IMG/VR virus record: IMGVR_UViG_3300020421_000083
Span: 1 to 32,971 of that record
Direction: 5' to 3' (one strand)
From: a virus
DNA: 32,971 bases
Under the pieces are notes generated by a model that saw only the letters and a list, made by a program, of their open reading frames with translations, was not told the origin of the DNA and searched no databases. The position numbers and the translations under genes were made by a program. Below are positions 1-8,646 of the stretch, piece by piece; positions within the stretch are counted from its first letter, which is position 1; every line of letters begins with the position of its first letter.

Positions 1-222
1 TATGAAAAAGATGGTGTCATTGCTTTACTTTTACACTTAAACGGTAAAATGATAGAGTGGGTATACAAAGAAAACATCGCCCAATGCTTGAAATCAAAAA
101 GAGTAGCAAGTAGAGAAGTTGGTGGTGAAAGAGTTGTATTCACTTGTAAAAAAGTTAAAGCATTATTACAAGAAGATAAACAAGCAAAATACGGAATAAG
201 ATTGTTAAAGGTAATTGAGTAA
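1..222 (+). CDS. Partial small protein, paralogue of the next gene
   Basis: The frame is open from the first base, so the N-terminus lies outside the window; 73 residues remain. They include a segment of the form NIAQCLKSKR-A-R followed by FTCKKVKALL. The next gene has a matching NLMNCLKNKREAER and MTCDKVDAIV at the same spacing, so the two are tandem paralogues. The two conserved cysteines sit in equivalent places, which may mean a disulfide in an exported domain. The stop overlaps the next start (TAATG), so translation is probably coupled. I do not recognise a named family, and the function is unknown. Confidence 0.75.
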   Translation, partial: YEKDGVIALLLHLNGKMIEWVYKENIAQCLKSKRVASREVGGERVVFTCKKVKALLQEDKQAKYGIRLLKVIE

Positions 223-692
223 TGGAAAAACAAGTAAAAGTAATATTTGCATACTTTATAATTTTATCAGCTTTATTATTTGGAACTACTAAACTCTTAG
301 CAGATTGCACAGGCTGTGGTGATGATGGTCACCAAGTATGTCCAATTGAAAAGAAACACAAGCACGTTACAATTATGAAAGAAGAACACGCTATGTCTTC
401 TTCTGACCCAATGAGTGGTGTTGTATTTGCTGTTTGTATCTTTGAAGTTGCTGAAGACGGCACAAGAAAATTAGTAGACCACGTGGCTAGTGAAAACTTA
501 ATGAACTGCTTAAAAAATAAAAGAGAAGCAGAACGAAAATATAAAGAGTCAAAAGATAAAGACGGCATATATAATATGACCTGTGACAAAGTAGATGCTA
601 TTGTAAAAGTTAAACAAGATGGAACTTGGGAAATTTTAGAGATAGTAGGAAGACACGAGCAGGCTTACGAGAGAAAAAAAGTTTACGAATAA
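222..692 (+). CDS. Exported cysteine-rich protein, tandem paralogue
   Basis: This 156-aa protein has a hydrophobic N-terminal segment (about residues 8-27, FAYFIILSALLFGTTKLL) ending near ADC, consistent with a signal peptide or anchor. A short cysteine cluster follows (CTGCGDDGHQVC), then a domain with CLKNKR and MTCDKV motifs shared with the partial gene just upstream. The C-terminus carries DGTWEIL, loosely like the G-x-W endings of exported proteins near 21.0-21.9 kb. Its ATG overlaps the upstream stop. It is probably secreted to the periplasm or envelope of the infected cell; no function is recognised. Confidence 0.8.
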   Translation: MEKQVKVIFAYFIILSALLFGTTKLLADCTGCGDDGHQVCPIEKKHKHVTIMKEEHAMSSSDPMSGVVFAVCIFEVAEDGTRKLVDHVASENLMNCLKNKREAERKYKESKDKDGIYNMTCDKVDAIVKVKQDGTWEILEIVGRHEQAYERKKVYE

Positions 693-700
693 TCAAAACT

Positions 701-708
701 TATAAATA
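701..708 (+). promoter_or_regulatory. Candidate T4-type late promoter (TATAAATA)
   Basis: TATAAATA lies in the 35-nt gap between two genes, 19 nt before the ATG at 728. It matches exactly the -10 element of T4 late promoters, which is read by gp55-containing RNA polymerase. Other TATAAAT strings I noticed fall inside coding sequence. If real, it would place the following secreted-protein cassette in the late class. In sequence this AT-rich an 8-mer match is weak evidence alone. Confidence 0.4.
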
Positions 709-727
709 GTTTTAAAAAAGGATAACA

Positions 728-1465
728 ATGAAAAGATTATTAGTCTTTTTGTTATTCTTCGTTATGATAGGTGCCTCACCTATTTGGGCTGATTCAACAA
801 ACTCTGGAGCGACAACTAACACTCAATCAAATACGAGTGGAAGTAATACTGCTATTACGGGTGGTTATTCTGCCGAAACAACCACAACTTATGAAAGTGG
901 TTCATCATCAAATTCAACAACTACAAACACTACAAATGCTTATTCTGGCGATAGTAGAGTAGTCAATTCAGCTTCAGCACCATCAATGTCAGCAATGTCA
1001 CAGGACCTTTGTGTAGTAGGTATATCTGTAGGTGCTCAAAAGTTTGGTATTGGTTTCTCTGGTGGAACATATAGAACAGATGAGAATTGTGAAAGAATTA
1101 AGTTAAGTAAAGTATTAAACGATTTAGGTATGAAAGTAGCTGCGGTATCAATACTTTGCCAAGACGAAAGAGTTTTCCATGCTATGATACAATCTGGTAC
1201 GCCTTGTCCATACAATGGTAAGATTGGTAACGAAGCATTAAAAGAATGGAAAAAGTATGATAAATTAAGACCTGACTTTGAACAATATACAGCAGATTTA
1301 AAATATATTGAAAAGAAAAATAAACAACTACAAAAAGAATATGAACAAAAGCTTGAAGAAAATGCTGAGGAAATTACTAAACAACAAGAAGAAATAAACA
1401 AGATTCAAGCTGAAAAAGAAAAAATACTGAAGGAGATTGAGTCAAAAAAAAAGACTCAAAAATAA
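728..1465 (+). CDS. Secreted Ser/Thr/Asn-rich coiled-coil protein
   Basis: This 245-aa protein starts with a clear signal peptide (hydrophobic residues 4-21, probable cleavage after IWA). Residues 23-90 are low-complexity Ser/Thr/Asn. The central part (about 91-165) looks globular and has several cysteines (DLCVVG, ENCERIKLSK, SILCQDERVF, TPCPYNG). The last 60 residues are a charged coiled coil ending in lysines. The central part resembles, from memory, an uncharacterised protein common in marine T4-like phages. An AAAAGGA ribosome site precedes the ATG. It may act in the host envelope or as an exported virion component; the role is unknown. Confidence 0.8.
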   Translation: MKRLLVFLLFFVMIGASPIWADSTNSGATTNTQSNTSGSNTAITGGYSAETTTTYESGSSSNSTTTNTTNAYSGDSRVVNSASAPSMSAMSQDLCVVGISVGAQKFGIGFSGGTYRTDENCERIKLSKVLNDLGMKVAAVSILCQDERVFHAMIQSGTPCPYNGKIGNEALKEWKKYDKLRPDFEQYTADLKYIEKKNKQLQKEYEQKLEENAEEITKQQEEINKIQAEKEKILKEIESKKKTQK

Positions 1466-1472
1466 ATAAAAA

Positions 1473-1601
1473 ATGGATCCTGTTACCCTTAACCTTATTA
1501 TTTGGAGTGCCCTTATAATCTATGTGCCTTACAAATTATATAAAAGTATTGATAGGTTCGCTGACGATATTAACCCTTACAACTTTAGTAAGCGTAAATA
1601 G
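1473..1601 (+). CDS. Possible 42-aa membrane microprotein
   Basis: A short reading frame begins just after the preceding stop and encodes 42 residues. Residues 5-20 form a hydrophobic helix (LNLIIWSALIIYVPYKLY), followed by a polar tail ending in FSKRK. It overlaps the start of the next gene by 80 nt in another frame, and no convincing ribosome binding site is visible. Either it is a real coupled microprotein or the region is simply the 5' leader of the following gene. Tiny membrane proteins recur elsewhere in this window. Confidence 0.4.
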   Translation: MDPVTLNLIIWSALIIYVPYKLYKSIDRFADDINPYNFSKRK

Positions 1602-3261
1602 TCTAGCAGAAACTGCCACATCTGGTAATCTATTACCTAACGCAGGTGATGGTGTTAATACTAATCAACAAAACCCAAACAGTACAATAGACGGATTAGA
1701 TTCTGCCACAGGATTTACTCTTAACGGTATACAAGATTTTACAAGTCAATACAACGAACTAGAAGCAAAAGGTACAGGTACGGTTTCTGCCTCAGGTTCT
1801 TTAGTTAATATTACAACTACAAAACAATCAGGTGGCACTCATACCACAACCACAACAAGTTTAGATGGTGGTGTAACTTTAAATGCTACAACCGAAGTAC
1901 AAAACTGTGAGTGGTCAGGTTCATCATATCAATGTGGTAATGCACAATCAGGTAGAGACTCATATCAAACAACAATAAAGATATTAGATGAAAGTAATAA
2001 TACACTTTCTATAACTACATTTAATAGAAACAATGACGCTGGTTATAGACAAAACACTCACACATATACAGATACAGCAACTCATACAGGCACAGGCGCT
2101 AGAAATTGGGATTGGGAATGGAAAGGTATAGATGGTAATAATCCTAATACAAATAGTCCTGATGGTCCTAATTTATTAGGTGCTGCCTTAACTGCCACAT
2201 TGTTAGATATAAACTATCAACCTATAACGGAAGAAACACAAGAAGAAATAGAAGACGCAAATGAACAATTAGAATTAGCACAAGAAGATTTAGAAATAGC
2301 AATCGCACTATTAGAAGATACACAAATTGAACAATTGACAGAACTAGAATTAGAAACACCTTTACTACAAGAGATAGAGATTAAAGAAATTGAGATAGAA
2401 GAATTTGAAGAAATCTTTATAACAAACTTTAAAGAGATATTAATAGAAGAAAATGTTATGGAGACTTTTGAAACGGCACTTATAGAAGAAGGATTAACTG
2501 AAGAAGAATTTTTTGAAGAAACTACATCTATTGTTATGGAAGAATTAAAAGAAGAATTTGAAATGGAAGAAACAAATACTTTTAAGGAGGAACTTAATGA
2601 AGAAACTGCTATGACCGAAGAAACTCAAATGGAAGAAGTTAAGGAAGAAGAAATAAAAGAAGAAGAAATCAAAGAAGAATCTAAACAAGAGGAATCTAAT
2701 GAACCTGAACCGAATACAAATGAGGAAGTTAAAGAAGAGTCTAATGAAGCAACTGAGGAACGAGAGAGTGGTGAATCTGTATCTAATGAATCTGAGGTGG
2801 CTGAAGATAAGGAAACAGAAGGAACGAAGGAGGAGGAAGCTGATGGTGAAAATGTGGAAGATGAGGCAACTGAATCTAATGAACCAGAGGCTGTTTCGGT
2901 CAAGGATAGTAGCATAAATTTAAAAGTACAAAGAGTTTTAGAGAAAGTATTATCTAAACTTAAAAGAATAGACCAACAATTAGAGGCGATACAAATGGTC
3001 ACATCAAAAGGGATCACAGCAGATGGTGCAGACATAAGTGGATATATAAATAAACGTATCTACAGCAAACAATTGACGTTGCCTGACGCTAAATTTTACG
3101 ATTCAATAAATATTTTAGAACAGCAACAAATATACAAGGACGCCAATTTAGATGCGTATGTAACTAACGATCCCATTGCTGTACAAAAGCGTCAGTTAAT
3201 ACTGATAGAAATTGATAAACAAAGATTATTGAATGAAATCCAAACACTTAAAAAAGGATAA
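1522..3261 (+). CDS. Large secreted protein with acidic low-complexity middle
   Basis: This 579-aa protein has a signal peptide (hydrophobic about residues 8-28, cleavage after SLA). Residues 30-230 are Thr/Ser/Gly/Asn-rich with alternating hydrophobics, like beta-rich exported or adhesin-like domains. Residues about 236-456 are dominated by Glu, with many EEx and KEE repeats. The C-terminal 115 residues form a more regular domain (KVQRVLEKVLSKLKRIDQQ, then ISGYINKRIY and a final helix). The start could lie further downstream because the 5' end overlaps a short frame. It is probably exported with its neighbours; function is unknown. The long acidic stretch could bind cations or act as a flexible spacer. 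Confidence 0.75.
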   Translation: MCLTNYIKVLIGSLTILTLTTLVSVNSLAETATSGNLLPNAGDGVNTNQQNPNSTIDGLDSATGFTLNGIQDFTSQYNELEAKGTGTVSASGSLVNITTTKQSGGTHTTTTTSLDGGVTLNATTEVQNCEWSGSSYQCGNAQSGRDSYQTTIKILDESNNTLSITTFNRNNDAGYRQNTHTYTDTATHTGTGARNWDWEWKGIDGNNPNTNSPDGPNLLGAALTATLLDINYQPITEETQEEIEDANEQLELAQEDLEIAIALLEDTQIEQLTELELETPLLQEIEIKEIEIEEFEEIFITNFKEILIEENVMETFETALIEEGLTEEEFFEETTSIVMEELKEEFEMEETNTFKEELNEETAMTEETQMEEVKEEEIKEEEIKEESKQEESNEPEPNTNEEVKEESNEATEERESGESVSNESEVAEDKETEGTKEEEADGENVEDEATESNEPEAVSVKDSSINLKVQRVLEKVLSKLKRIDQQLEAIQMVTSKGITADGADISGYINKRIYSKQLTLPDAKFYDSINILEQQQIYKDANLDAYVTNDPIAVQKRQLILIEIDKQRLLNEIQTLKKG

Positions 3262-3268
3262 GAAAAAA

Positions 3269-3598
3269 ATGATAGATAAACTAAAAGACAACCTTGCAAG
3301 TATAGCTGCTCTTGTTGCTGCTATTGTTGCCATAGGTGGTGGTTTTGTAAAGTATGGGGAAATTACAACAAAGTTATCTCAAATAGAAGCAAGTCAAGGT
3401 GTAGATTTTGCACCTATTGAAAAACAAATAGATGAACTAAAAGATAGAGTTGACGGTTTGAGTGCATCTATCTCAAAAAACAAAAGTGCTAATAATGATG
3501 TAAATACAAAAGCACAAGTTAATGAGAAAGAGATACAACTTCTAAAATTACAAATACAAGAAATTCAGATTAAATCTAAAAATCCATTAGGCGGTTAA
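3269..3598 (+). CDS. Membrane-anchored coiled-coil protein
   Basis: This 109-aa protein has an N-terminal membrane helix (about residues 9-27, LASIAALVAAIVAIGGGFV) followed by a long amphipathic helical region rich in Lys, Glu and Gln. AAAAGGA about 10 nt upstream supports this ATG over an in-frame start 36 nt earlier that overlaps the previous gene. The next gene has the reverse layout, coiled coil first and membrane helix last, so the two products may form a membrane complex. A holin- or spanin-like role is possible but not shown. Confidence 0.75.
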   Translation: MIDKLKDNLASIAALVAAIVAIGGGFVKYGEITTKLSQIEASQGVDFAPIEKQIDELKDRVDGLSASISKNKSANNDVNTKAQVNEKEIQLLKLQIQEIQIKSKNPLGG

Positions 3599-3599
3599 T

Positions 3600-4028
3600 A
3601 TGCCTGACACTACGGATATAAAAGTAGATATAGAGTCTTTGAGAAAAGACATTGAAGGTATCAATACAATCAATAATCGTATAGACACGGCTATTGAAAG
3701 GTTGACAGATGTATCTACTTCTATAAAATCTATGTTAGCTGTACACGAAGAAAAACTTAGCAGATCAGAAAAGATTGATGATGTTATATTTGATAAGTTA
3801 AAAGAGAGAGCAGAAGAAATAGACGTAGTGTATAAAGAACTACAAAGAGATTTAACCCTAGTTGAGAAAAGATTACTCAATGAAATTAAAGCATTAAGAA
3901 ATGACGTAGGTCCAAGAATTGGTGTTTTAGAAAGATGGAAGTGGTTAATTTTAGGGGGCTCTATTGTAGTAGGCTGGATACTATCTAAAAATTTTCAGTA
4001 CATAATGTCAATGATGAATGCCCAATAG
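3600..4028 (+). CDS. Coiled-coil protein with C-terminal membrane helix (XhlA-like layout)
   Basis: This 142-aa protein has a helical heptad-like region over residues 1-110, then a single membrane segment (about 113-130, WKWLILGGSIVVGWILSK) and a short tail. The layout resembles XhlA-type hemolysin/holin-associated proteins. It starts two bases after the previous stop. Together with the upstream N-anchored coiled-coil protein it could form a membrane assembly. No catalytic motif is visible. Confidence 0.75.
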   Translation: MPDTTDIKVDIESLRKDIEGINTINNRIDTAIERLTDVSTSIKSMLAVHEEKLSRSEKIDDVIFDKLKERAEEIDVVYKELQRDLTLVEKRLLNEIKALRNDVGPRIGVLERWKWLILGGSIVVGWILSKNFQYIMSMMNAQ

Positions 4029-4031
4029 GCA

Positions 4032-4060
4032 TTGACAAATTAGGGGTATTATTATATAAT
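4032..4060 (+). promoter_or_regulatory. Perfect sigma70-type promoter for the primase-nrdAB operon
   Basis: TTGACA (4032-4037), exactly 17 bp, then TATAAT (4055-4060): a perfect consensus. It lies between the stop of the upstream gene and the primase ATG at 4072. The expected transcription start near 4067 leaves a leader of only about 5 nt. The 10-mer TTGACAAATT recurs in three other promoters in this window. Confidence 0.85.
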
Positions 4061-4071
4061 GATTGAGTGTT

Positions 4072-5073
4072 ATGTCAAATTATATAGATTCAAAATTTAT
4101 CAATGCTTTATCTAATAGATTAGAGCAGTTTAAAAGAAAAACTGATACTCTATTCAATTTTAGATGCCCGCATTGTGGTGATAGTAAAAAGAGTAAAACG
4201 AAAGCTAGAGCATATTTTTACAGAGTAAAAAATGATATGTTCTTTAAATGCCACAATTGTGGTATGGGACAAAACCTAGCAAACTTTATAAAATATATTG
4301 ACCCTAAAATGTATGATGAATATGTTTTTGAAAGATATAAAGGGTCTGCGCCAGCAACGCCAAAACCAAAGTTTGACTTTAAACCTACAAAGTTTAAAGA
4401 TAGAACTATACTAGATGATTTAAAAAGTATTGATGACCTAGAAGATAATCATCCTGTTAAAAAATATGTTATTAACAGAATGATACCAAGTGAATTTTGG
4501 GGTAAGTTATATCTATGTAATAAGTTTATGGCTTTAGTTAATAAAGTAAAACCAAATACTTTCAAAATAACTAAAGATCATCCAAGATTGATTATACCAT
4601 TTTTTGATACTACTGGTAAGTTGTTTGCATTCCAAGGTAGATCGTTTGGAAAAGAACAACCAAAATATCTAACAATAAAATTAGATGAAAATAAACAGAA
4701 GGTATACGGACTTGAAAGAATCAATTTCCAAAAGCAGGTTTGCATCACTGAAGGCCCGATTGATAGTTTATTTGTCAATAATTGTCTTGCTGCTGGTGGC
4801 GCAGATTTATTCCTAAATAATAAAATTTCTAATGAAGAAGTTACATATATATTTGACAACGAACCTAGAAATAGAGAGATTATAAAAAGAATGTATAAGG
4901 TGATTGAGGGTAATTATAATATAGTGATTTGGCCAAAAGAGATTCAATCTAAAGATGTAAACGATTTAATAATGTCAGGAAAAACAATTTCTGAAGTGAA
5001 TGATATTATAAGTAACAACACATATTCAAAACTATCTGCACTAACTAAACTAAATGACTGGAAAAAAATATGA
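4072..5073 (+). CDS. 61: DNA primase, T4 gp61 type
   Basis: This 333-aa protein makes RNA primers for lagging-strand synthesis with the replicative helicase. An N-terminal zinc-binding domain shows CPHCGDSKKSK (C32, C35) and FKCHNCG (C60, C63). A TOPRIM domain has the acidic motif ITEGPIDSLF (E227) and FDNEPRN (D262), the form seen in T4-like primases. I chose the ATG at 4072. An upstream in-frame TTG at 4063 would start before the predicted transcription start of the consensus promoter. The stop overlaps the nrdA start (ATGA). A matching gp41-type helicase is not in the window. Confidence 0.9.
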   Translation: MSNYIDSKFINALSNRLEQFKRKTDTLFNFRCPHCGDSKKSKTKARAYFYRVKNDMFFKCHNCGMGQNLANFIKYIDPKMYDEYVFERYKGSAPATPKPKFDFKPTKFKDRTILDDLKSIDDLEDNHPVKKYVINRMIPSEFWGKLYLCNKFMALVNKVKPNTFKITKDHPRLIIPFFDTTGKLFAFQGRSFGKEQPKYLTIKLDENKQKVYGLERINFQKQVCITEGPIDSLFVNNCLAAGGADLFLNNKISNEEVTYIFDNEPRNREIIKRMYKVIEGNYNIVIWPKEIQSKDVNDLIMSGKTISEVNDIISNNTYSKLSALTKLNDWKKI

Positions 5074-7382
5074 CAAACGATAAAGAAATAAATGTAGTAA
5101 AAAGAGGTGAACGTGGCAAAGAGCTTTTAAATATTGAAAAGATACACGAAATGGTTGAGTATGCTGTTGAAGACATATCAGGTGTGTCATCATCACAGGT
5201 TGAGATGAATAGTGGTTTACAATTTTATGATGGAATATCTACAGATGAAATACAAAAAATTTTAGTTAAGTCAGCAGCAGATTTAATATCGTTAGAAAAT
5301 CCAAACTATCAATTCGTTGCCGCTAGACTATTACTTTATTCATTAAGAAAAAAAGTTATCAATCGTTTATGGGACCATCCACACATTTTTGAACACACAA
5401 AAAAAGCTGTAGAAAAAGGGGTTTACGATCCAGAAGTTTTGAACAAGTATGATAAAAAAGATTTTGACAGAATGGAAAATTGGATTAACCACGAAAGAGA
5501 TTACACATTTACATATGCTGGGTTAAGACAAGTTATTGACAAATATCTAGTACAAGATAGAAGTACAGAAGAAGTATTTGAAACTCCACAATTTATGTAT
5601 ATGTTAATCTCTGCAACTATTTTTCAAAACTACCCAAAATCAAAAAGGATGACATATGTTAAAAAATATTACGATGCTATTTCAACTTTTAAAATCAATA
5701 TTCCTACACCCGTTATGGCTGGGGTTCGTACTCCTCTTAAGCAGTATGCTAGTTGTGTCCTTGTTGACGTAGATGATACCTTACCTAGTATATTCTCTGG
5801 TGATATGGCTATCGGTAGATACGTTGCTCAAAGAGCAGGTATTGGAATCAACGCAGGTCGTATTAGAGGTATTAACAGTAGAATTAGAGGTGGTGAAGTA
5901 CAGCATACAGGTGTTATACCATTTCTAAAAAAGTTTGAAGCAACTGTAAAATGTTGTACACAAAATGGTGTAAGAGGTGGTTCTGCTACAGTACATTTTC
6001 CTATCTGGCACCAAGAGATAGAAGACATCATAGTATTAAAAAATAACAAAGGTAGTGAAGACAATAGAGTTAGAAAATTAGATTACTCTATACAATTGTC
6101 AAAACTATTTTATGAAAGATTTATTAATGATGAAGAAATAACTTTATTCTCACCACACGAAGTACCTGAACTATATCAAGCTTGGGGAACACCACAGTTT
6201 GATGAACTGTATGAAAAGGCAGAAAGAAAAACAAGTGTATTCAAAAAGAAAATATCAGCACAAGAATTATTTTTTGATATATTAAAAGAAAGAGCAGAAA
6301 CTGGACGTATCTATATTATGAATATAGATCATTGTAACGACCACTCATCATTTAAAGATTTAGTTAGAATGTCAAATCTATGCCAAGAAATAACATTACC
6401 TACTGATCCAATACAACACATAGATGGTGATGGTGAAATAGCACTTTGTATTTTATCAGCTATTAACGTAGGTAAAATTAATTATTTGGATGATTTAGAA
6501 AACTTATGTGATTTAGCAGTTAGAAGTTTAGATGAAATAATAGATCATCAAGGTTATCCTGTTAAGGCAGCTGAAGTATCTACAAAGGCAAGAAGAAGTT
6601 TAGGTATTGGTTATATTGGACTAGCACACTACTTGGCTAAAATGAAAGTCAATTACAATGATAAACAAGCTTGGAAAGAAGTTGACGAGTTAACAGAATA
6701 CTTCCAATACTATCTATTAAAAGCTAGTAACGAACTTGCTAAAGAAAAAGGCAGATGTGAATACTTTGATAGAACAAAATATTCCGATGGTATCTTACCA
6801 ATTGACACCTATAAGAAAGAGGTAGATGAGATTGTAAATCGTAAACTATCTTTGAATTGGGAAAAATTGAGAAAAGATATAAAAGCAACTGGGCTCCGAC
6901 ATAGCACACTCTCAGCCCAAATGCCATCAGAATCCTCTAGCGTGGTTTCAAATGCTACCAACGGCATTGAACCACCTAGAGATTATTTAAGTGTTAAGAA
7001 ATCTAAAAAAGGTCCACTAAAACAAGTTGTGCCAGATTATCAAAGACTTAAAAACTTCTATACACTATTATGGGATATGCGTGAGATGACTGGATATATA
7101 AATATCGTTGCAGTAATGCAGAAGTATTTTGACCAAGCCATAAGTGGTAATTGGTCTTACAATCCAGAAAATTACGAAGACAATCAAGTACCTGTATCAG
7201 TAATGGCACAAGACTTATTGACAACGTATAAAATGGGTTGGAAAACAAGTTATTATCAAAACACATACGATGCTAAAAAAGATATTGACGAACCTGCACA
7301 TCCAATAGGGTTTGTTGATAACGTACCTGAAGATGATAAACCAAAACAGGAGGACGAGAATTGTGACTCGTGTACAATTTAA
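5070..7382 (+). CDS. nrdA: Ribonucleoside-diphosphate reductase large subunit (class Ia)
   Basis: This 770-aa protein reduces ribonucleoside diphosphates to deoxy forms with NrdB in the cytoplasm, feeding phage DNA synthesis. An ATP-cone-like region spans about residues 1-90. Active-site residues are all present: C229 in YASCVLVD, NLCQEI with C438 and E440, C460 in CILSA, the radical-transfer pair Y728-Y729 in TSYYQNT, and C-terminal C765/C768 (CDSCTI) that accept electrons from glutaredoxin or thioredoxin. Length is normal and no intron or split is seen. It starts inside the primase stop codon and overlaps nrdB. Confidence 0.97.
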   Translation: MTNDKEINVVKRGERGKELLNIEKIHEMVEYAVEDISGVSSSQVEMNSGLQFYDGISTDEIQKILVKSAADLISLENPNYQFVAARLLLYSLRKKVINRLWDHPHIFEHTKKAVEKGVYDPEVLNKYDKKDFDRMENWINHERDYTFTYAGLRQVIDKYLVQDRSTEEVFETPQFMYMLISATIFQNYPKSKRMTYVKKYYDAISTFKINIPTPVMAGVRTPLKQYASCVLVDVDDTLPSIFSGDMAIGRYVAQRAGIGINAGRIRGINSRIRGGEVQHTGVIPFLKKFEATVKCCTQNGVRGGSATVHFPIWHQEIEDIIVLKNNKGSEDNRVRKLDYSIQLSKLFYERFINDEEITLFSPHEVPELYQAWGTPQFDELYEKAERKTSVFKKKISAQELFFDILKERAETGRIYIMNIDHCNDHSSFKDLVRMSNLCQEITLPTDPIQHIDGDGEIALCILSAINVGKINYLDDLENLCDLAVRSLDEIIDHQGYPVKAAEVSTKARRSLGIGYIGLAHYLAKMKVNYNDKQAWKEVDELTEYFQYYLLKASNELAKEKGRCEYFDRTKYSDGILPIDTYKKEVDEIVNRKLSLNWEKLRKDIKATGLRHSTLSAQMPSESSSVVSNATNGIEPPRDYLSVKKSKKGPLKQVVPDYQRLKNFYTLLWDMREMTGYINIVAVMQKYFDQAISGNWSYNPENYEDNQVPVSVMAQDLLTTYKMGWKTSYYQNTYDAKKDIDEPAHPIGFVDNVPEDDKPKQEDENCDSCTI

Positions 7383-8485
7383 TGGCTAAAAGTGTATTTA
7401 ACAAAGACAAAAATTTAGACGCTACAAAACAATTAATGTTTTTTGGACCTGATCTATCTGTACAAAGATATGATAATATGAAGTATCCTATTTTTGACAA
7501 ATTAAATCAGCAGCAGTTAGGATATTTTTGGAGACCAGAAGAAGTGTCTTTACAAAAAGATAGAAACGATTATCAAACATTATCTGAACAACAGAAGTTT
7601 ATTTTTACATCTAATCTAAAGTATCAAACTATGTTAGATAGTGTACAAGGCAGAGGTCCTTGTCTAGCATTTTTACCATTTGTATCTTTGCCTGAGGTAG
7701 AAGGTTGTATTGTAACTTGGGATTTTATGGAAACAATCCATAGTAGAAGTTATACATACATCATTAAAAATTTATATTCTGATCCTACAGAAGTTTTTGA
7801 TACTATTATACAAGACGAGAAGATAGAAAAAAGAGCAGCTAGTGTAACTAAAACTTATGATGATCTAATCAAAATGGGTTATCAATGGACATTAACACCA
7901 GATAAAGTTGACCTGTATGAGTTAAAGAAAAAATTATATTTAGCAATGGTGACAGTAAACATACTAGAGGGTTTACGTTTCTATACATCTTTTGCTTGTA
8001 GTTTTGCTTTTGGTGAATTAAAATTACTAGAAGGTTCAGCAAAGATTATATCATTTATAGCTAGAGATGAAAGTCAACACTTGGCAATGTCACAAAGAAT
8101 TATTAATAACTGGAAAGACCACGAGAATGATAAAGATATGACAAAGATTATCAAAGAATGTGAGAAAGAAGTTTATAAGATGTATGATGAAGCATTGAAT
8201 GAGGAAAAAAGATGGGCATCTTATCTATTCTCAAAAGGTTCTATGATTGGTTTATCAGAAAAACTATTACATCAATTTGTAGAATATATGGCAAATAGAA
8301 GAATGAAAGGCATACAATTAAATCCACAGTATGACCAGAAAACAAATCCTTTGCCTTGGGTAGAACATTGGTTAAATAGTAGGTCAACACAAAACGCTCC
8401 ACAAGAAACAGAAATTGAATCATATGTAATTGGTGGAATAAAACAAGATGTTAAGAAAGACCAGTTTAAGAAATTTAAATTGTAA
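7382..8485 (+). CDS. nrdB: Ribonucleoside-diphosphate reductase small subunit
   Basis: This 367-aa subunit holds the diiron centre and tyrosyl radical that activates NrdA. Ligands and radical site are intact: D86 in KYQTMLDS, E117 and H120 in METIHSRSY, radical Y124, E196 in LEGLRFY, E230 and H233 in RDESQH. The sequence is close to E. coli R2 in these blocks. The ATG overlaps the nrdA stop (TAATG). An in-frame GTG 12 nt earlier would sit inside the nrdA C-terminal codons and is less likely. No intron, unlike T4 nrdB. Confidence 0.97.
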   Translation: MAKSVFNKDKNLDATKQLMFFGPDLSVQRYDNMKYPIFDKLNQQQLGYFWRPEEVSLQKDRNDYQTLSEQQKFIFTSNLKYQTMLDSVQGRGPCLAFLPFVSLPEVEGCIVTWDFMETIHSRSYTYIIKNLYSDPTEVFDTIIQDEKIEKRAASVTKTYDDLIKMGYQWTLTPDKVDLYELKKKLYLAMVTVNILEGLRFYTSFACSFAFGELKLLEGSAKIISFIARDESQHLAMSQRIINNWKDHENDKDMTKIIKECEKEVYKMYDEALNEEKRWASYLFSKGSMIGLSEKLLHQFVEYMANRRMKGIQLNPQYDQKTNPLPWVEHWLNSRSTQNAPQETEIESYVIGGIKQDVKKDQFKKFKL

Positions 8486-8646
8486 TGGAAAAAGCAGAAA
8501 AGTATTGTTCTAATTGTGATACTAAATATTCAGTAGAATGGAACGAGGAAGAGCAAGAGCTAGAACCTCTTACTTGTCCTTTTTGTGGATATGAGGTAGA
8601 AGATGAACTTGAAACAGAAGACAAAGAAGAAGATAATTGGAATTGA
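8485..8646 (+). CDS. Small zinc-ribbon protein
   Basis: This 53-aa protein has two CxxC pairs (YCSNC near residues 8-11 and CPFCG at 31-34) followed by an acidic tail, typical of a rubredoxin-like or zinc-ribbon knuckle. Its ATG overlaps the nrdB stop, and its 3' end overlaps the RuvC-like gene by 44 nt in another frame. Tiny zinc ribbons next to nuclease genes are common in marine T4-like phages. It may help nucleic-acid binding by a partner; the function is not established. Confidence 0.8.
   Translation: MEKAEKYCSNCDTKYSVEWNEEEQELEPLTCPFCGYEVEDELETEDKEEDNWN

Noticed and set aside
329-589. Minus-strand open frames here and at 1036-1401, 3587-3880, 25893-26357 and others
   Set aside because: All lie opposite well-supported plus-strand genes, show no domain-like sequence, and have no promoters or ribosome sites.
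2625-3035. Long open frame on the minus strand (Ser-rich, 136 codons)
   Set aside because: It is the reverse of the Glu-repeat region: GAA/GAG read backwards gives TTC/CTC and shifted Ser codons. No ribosome site, and it opposes every other gene.
6887-6960. Stretch in nrdA with higher GC and different codon choice, considered as an insertion or intron scar
   Set aside because: It encodes a conserved NrdA region (LSAQMPSESSSVVSNATNGIEPP) in frame without any break, so strong protein conservation is a sufficient reason.
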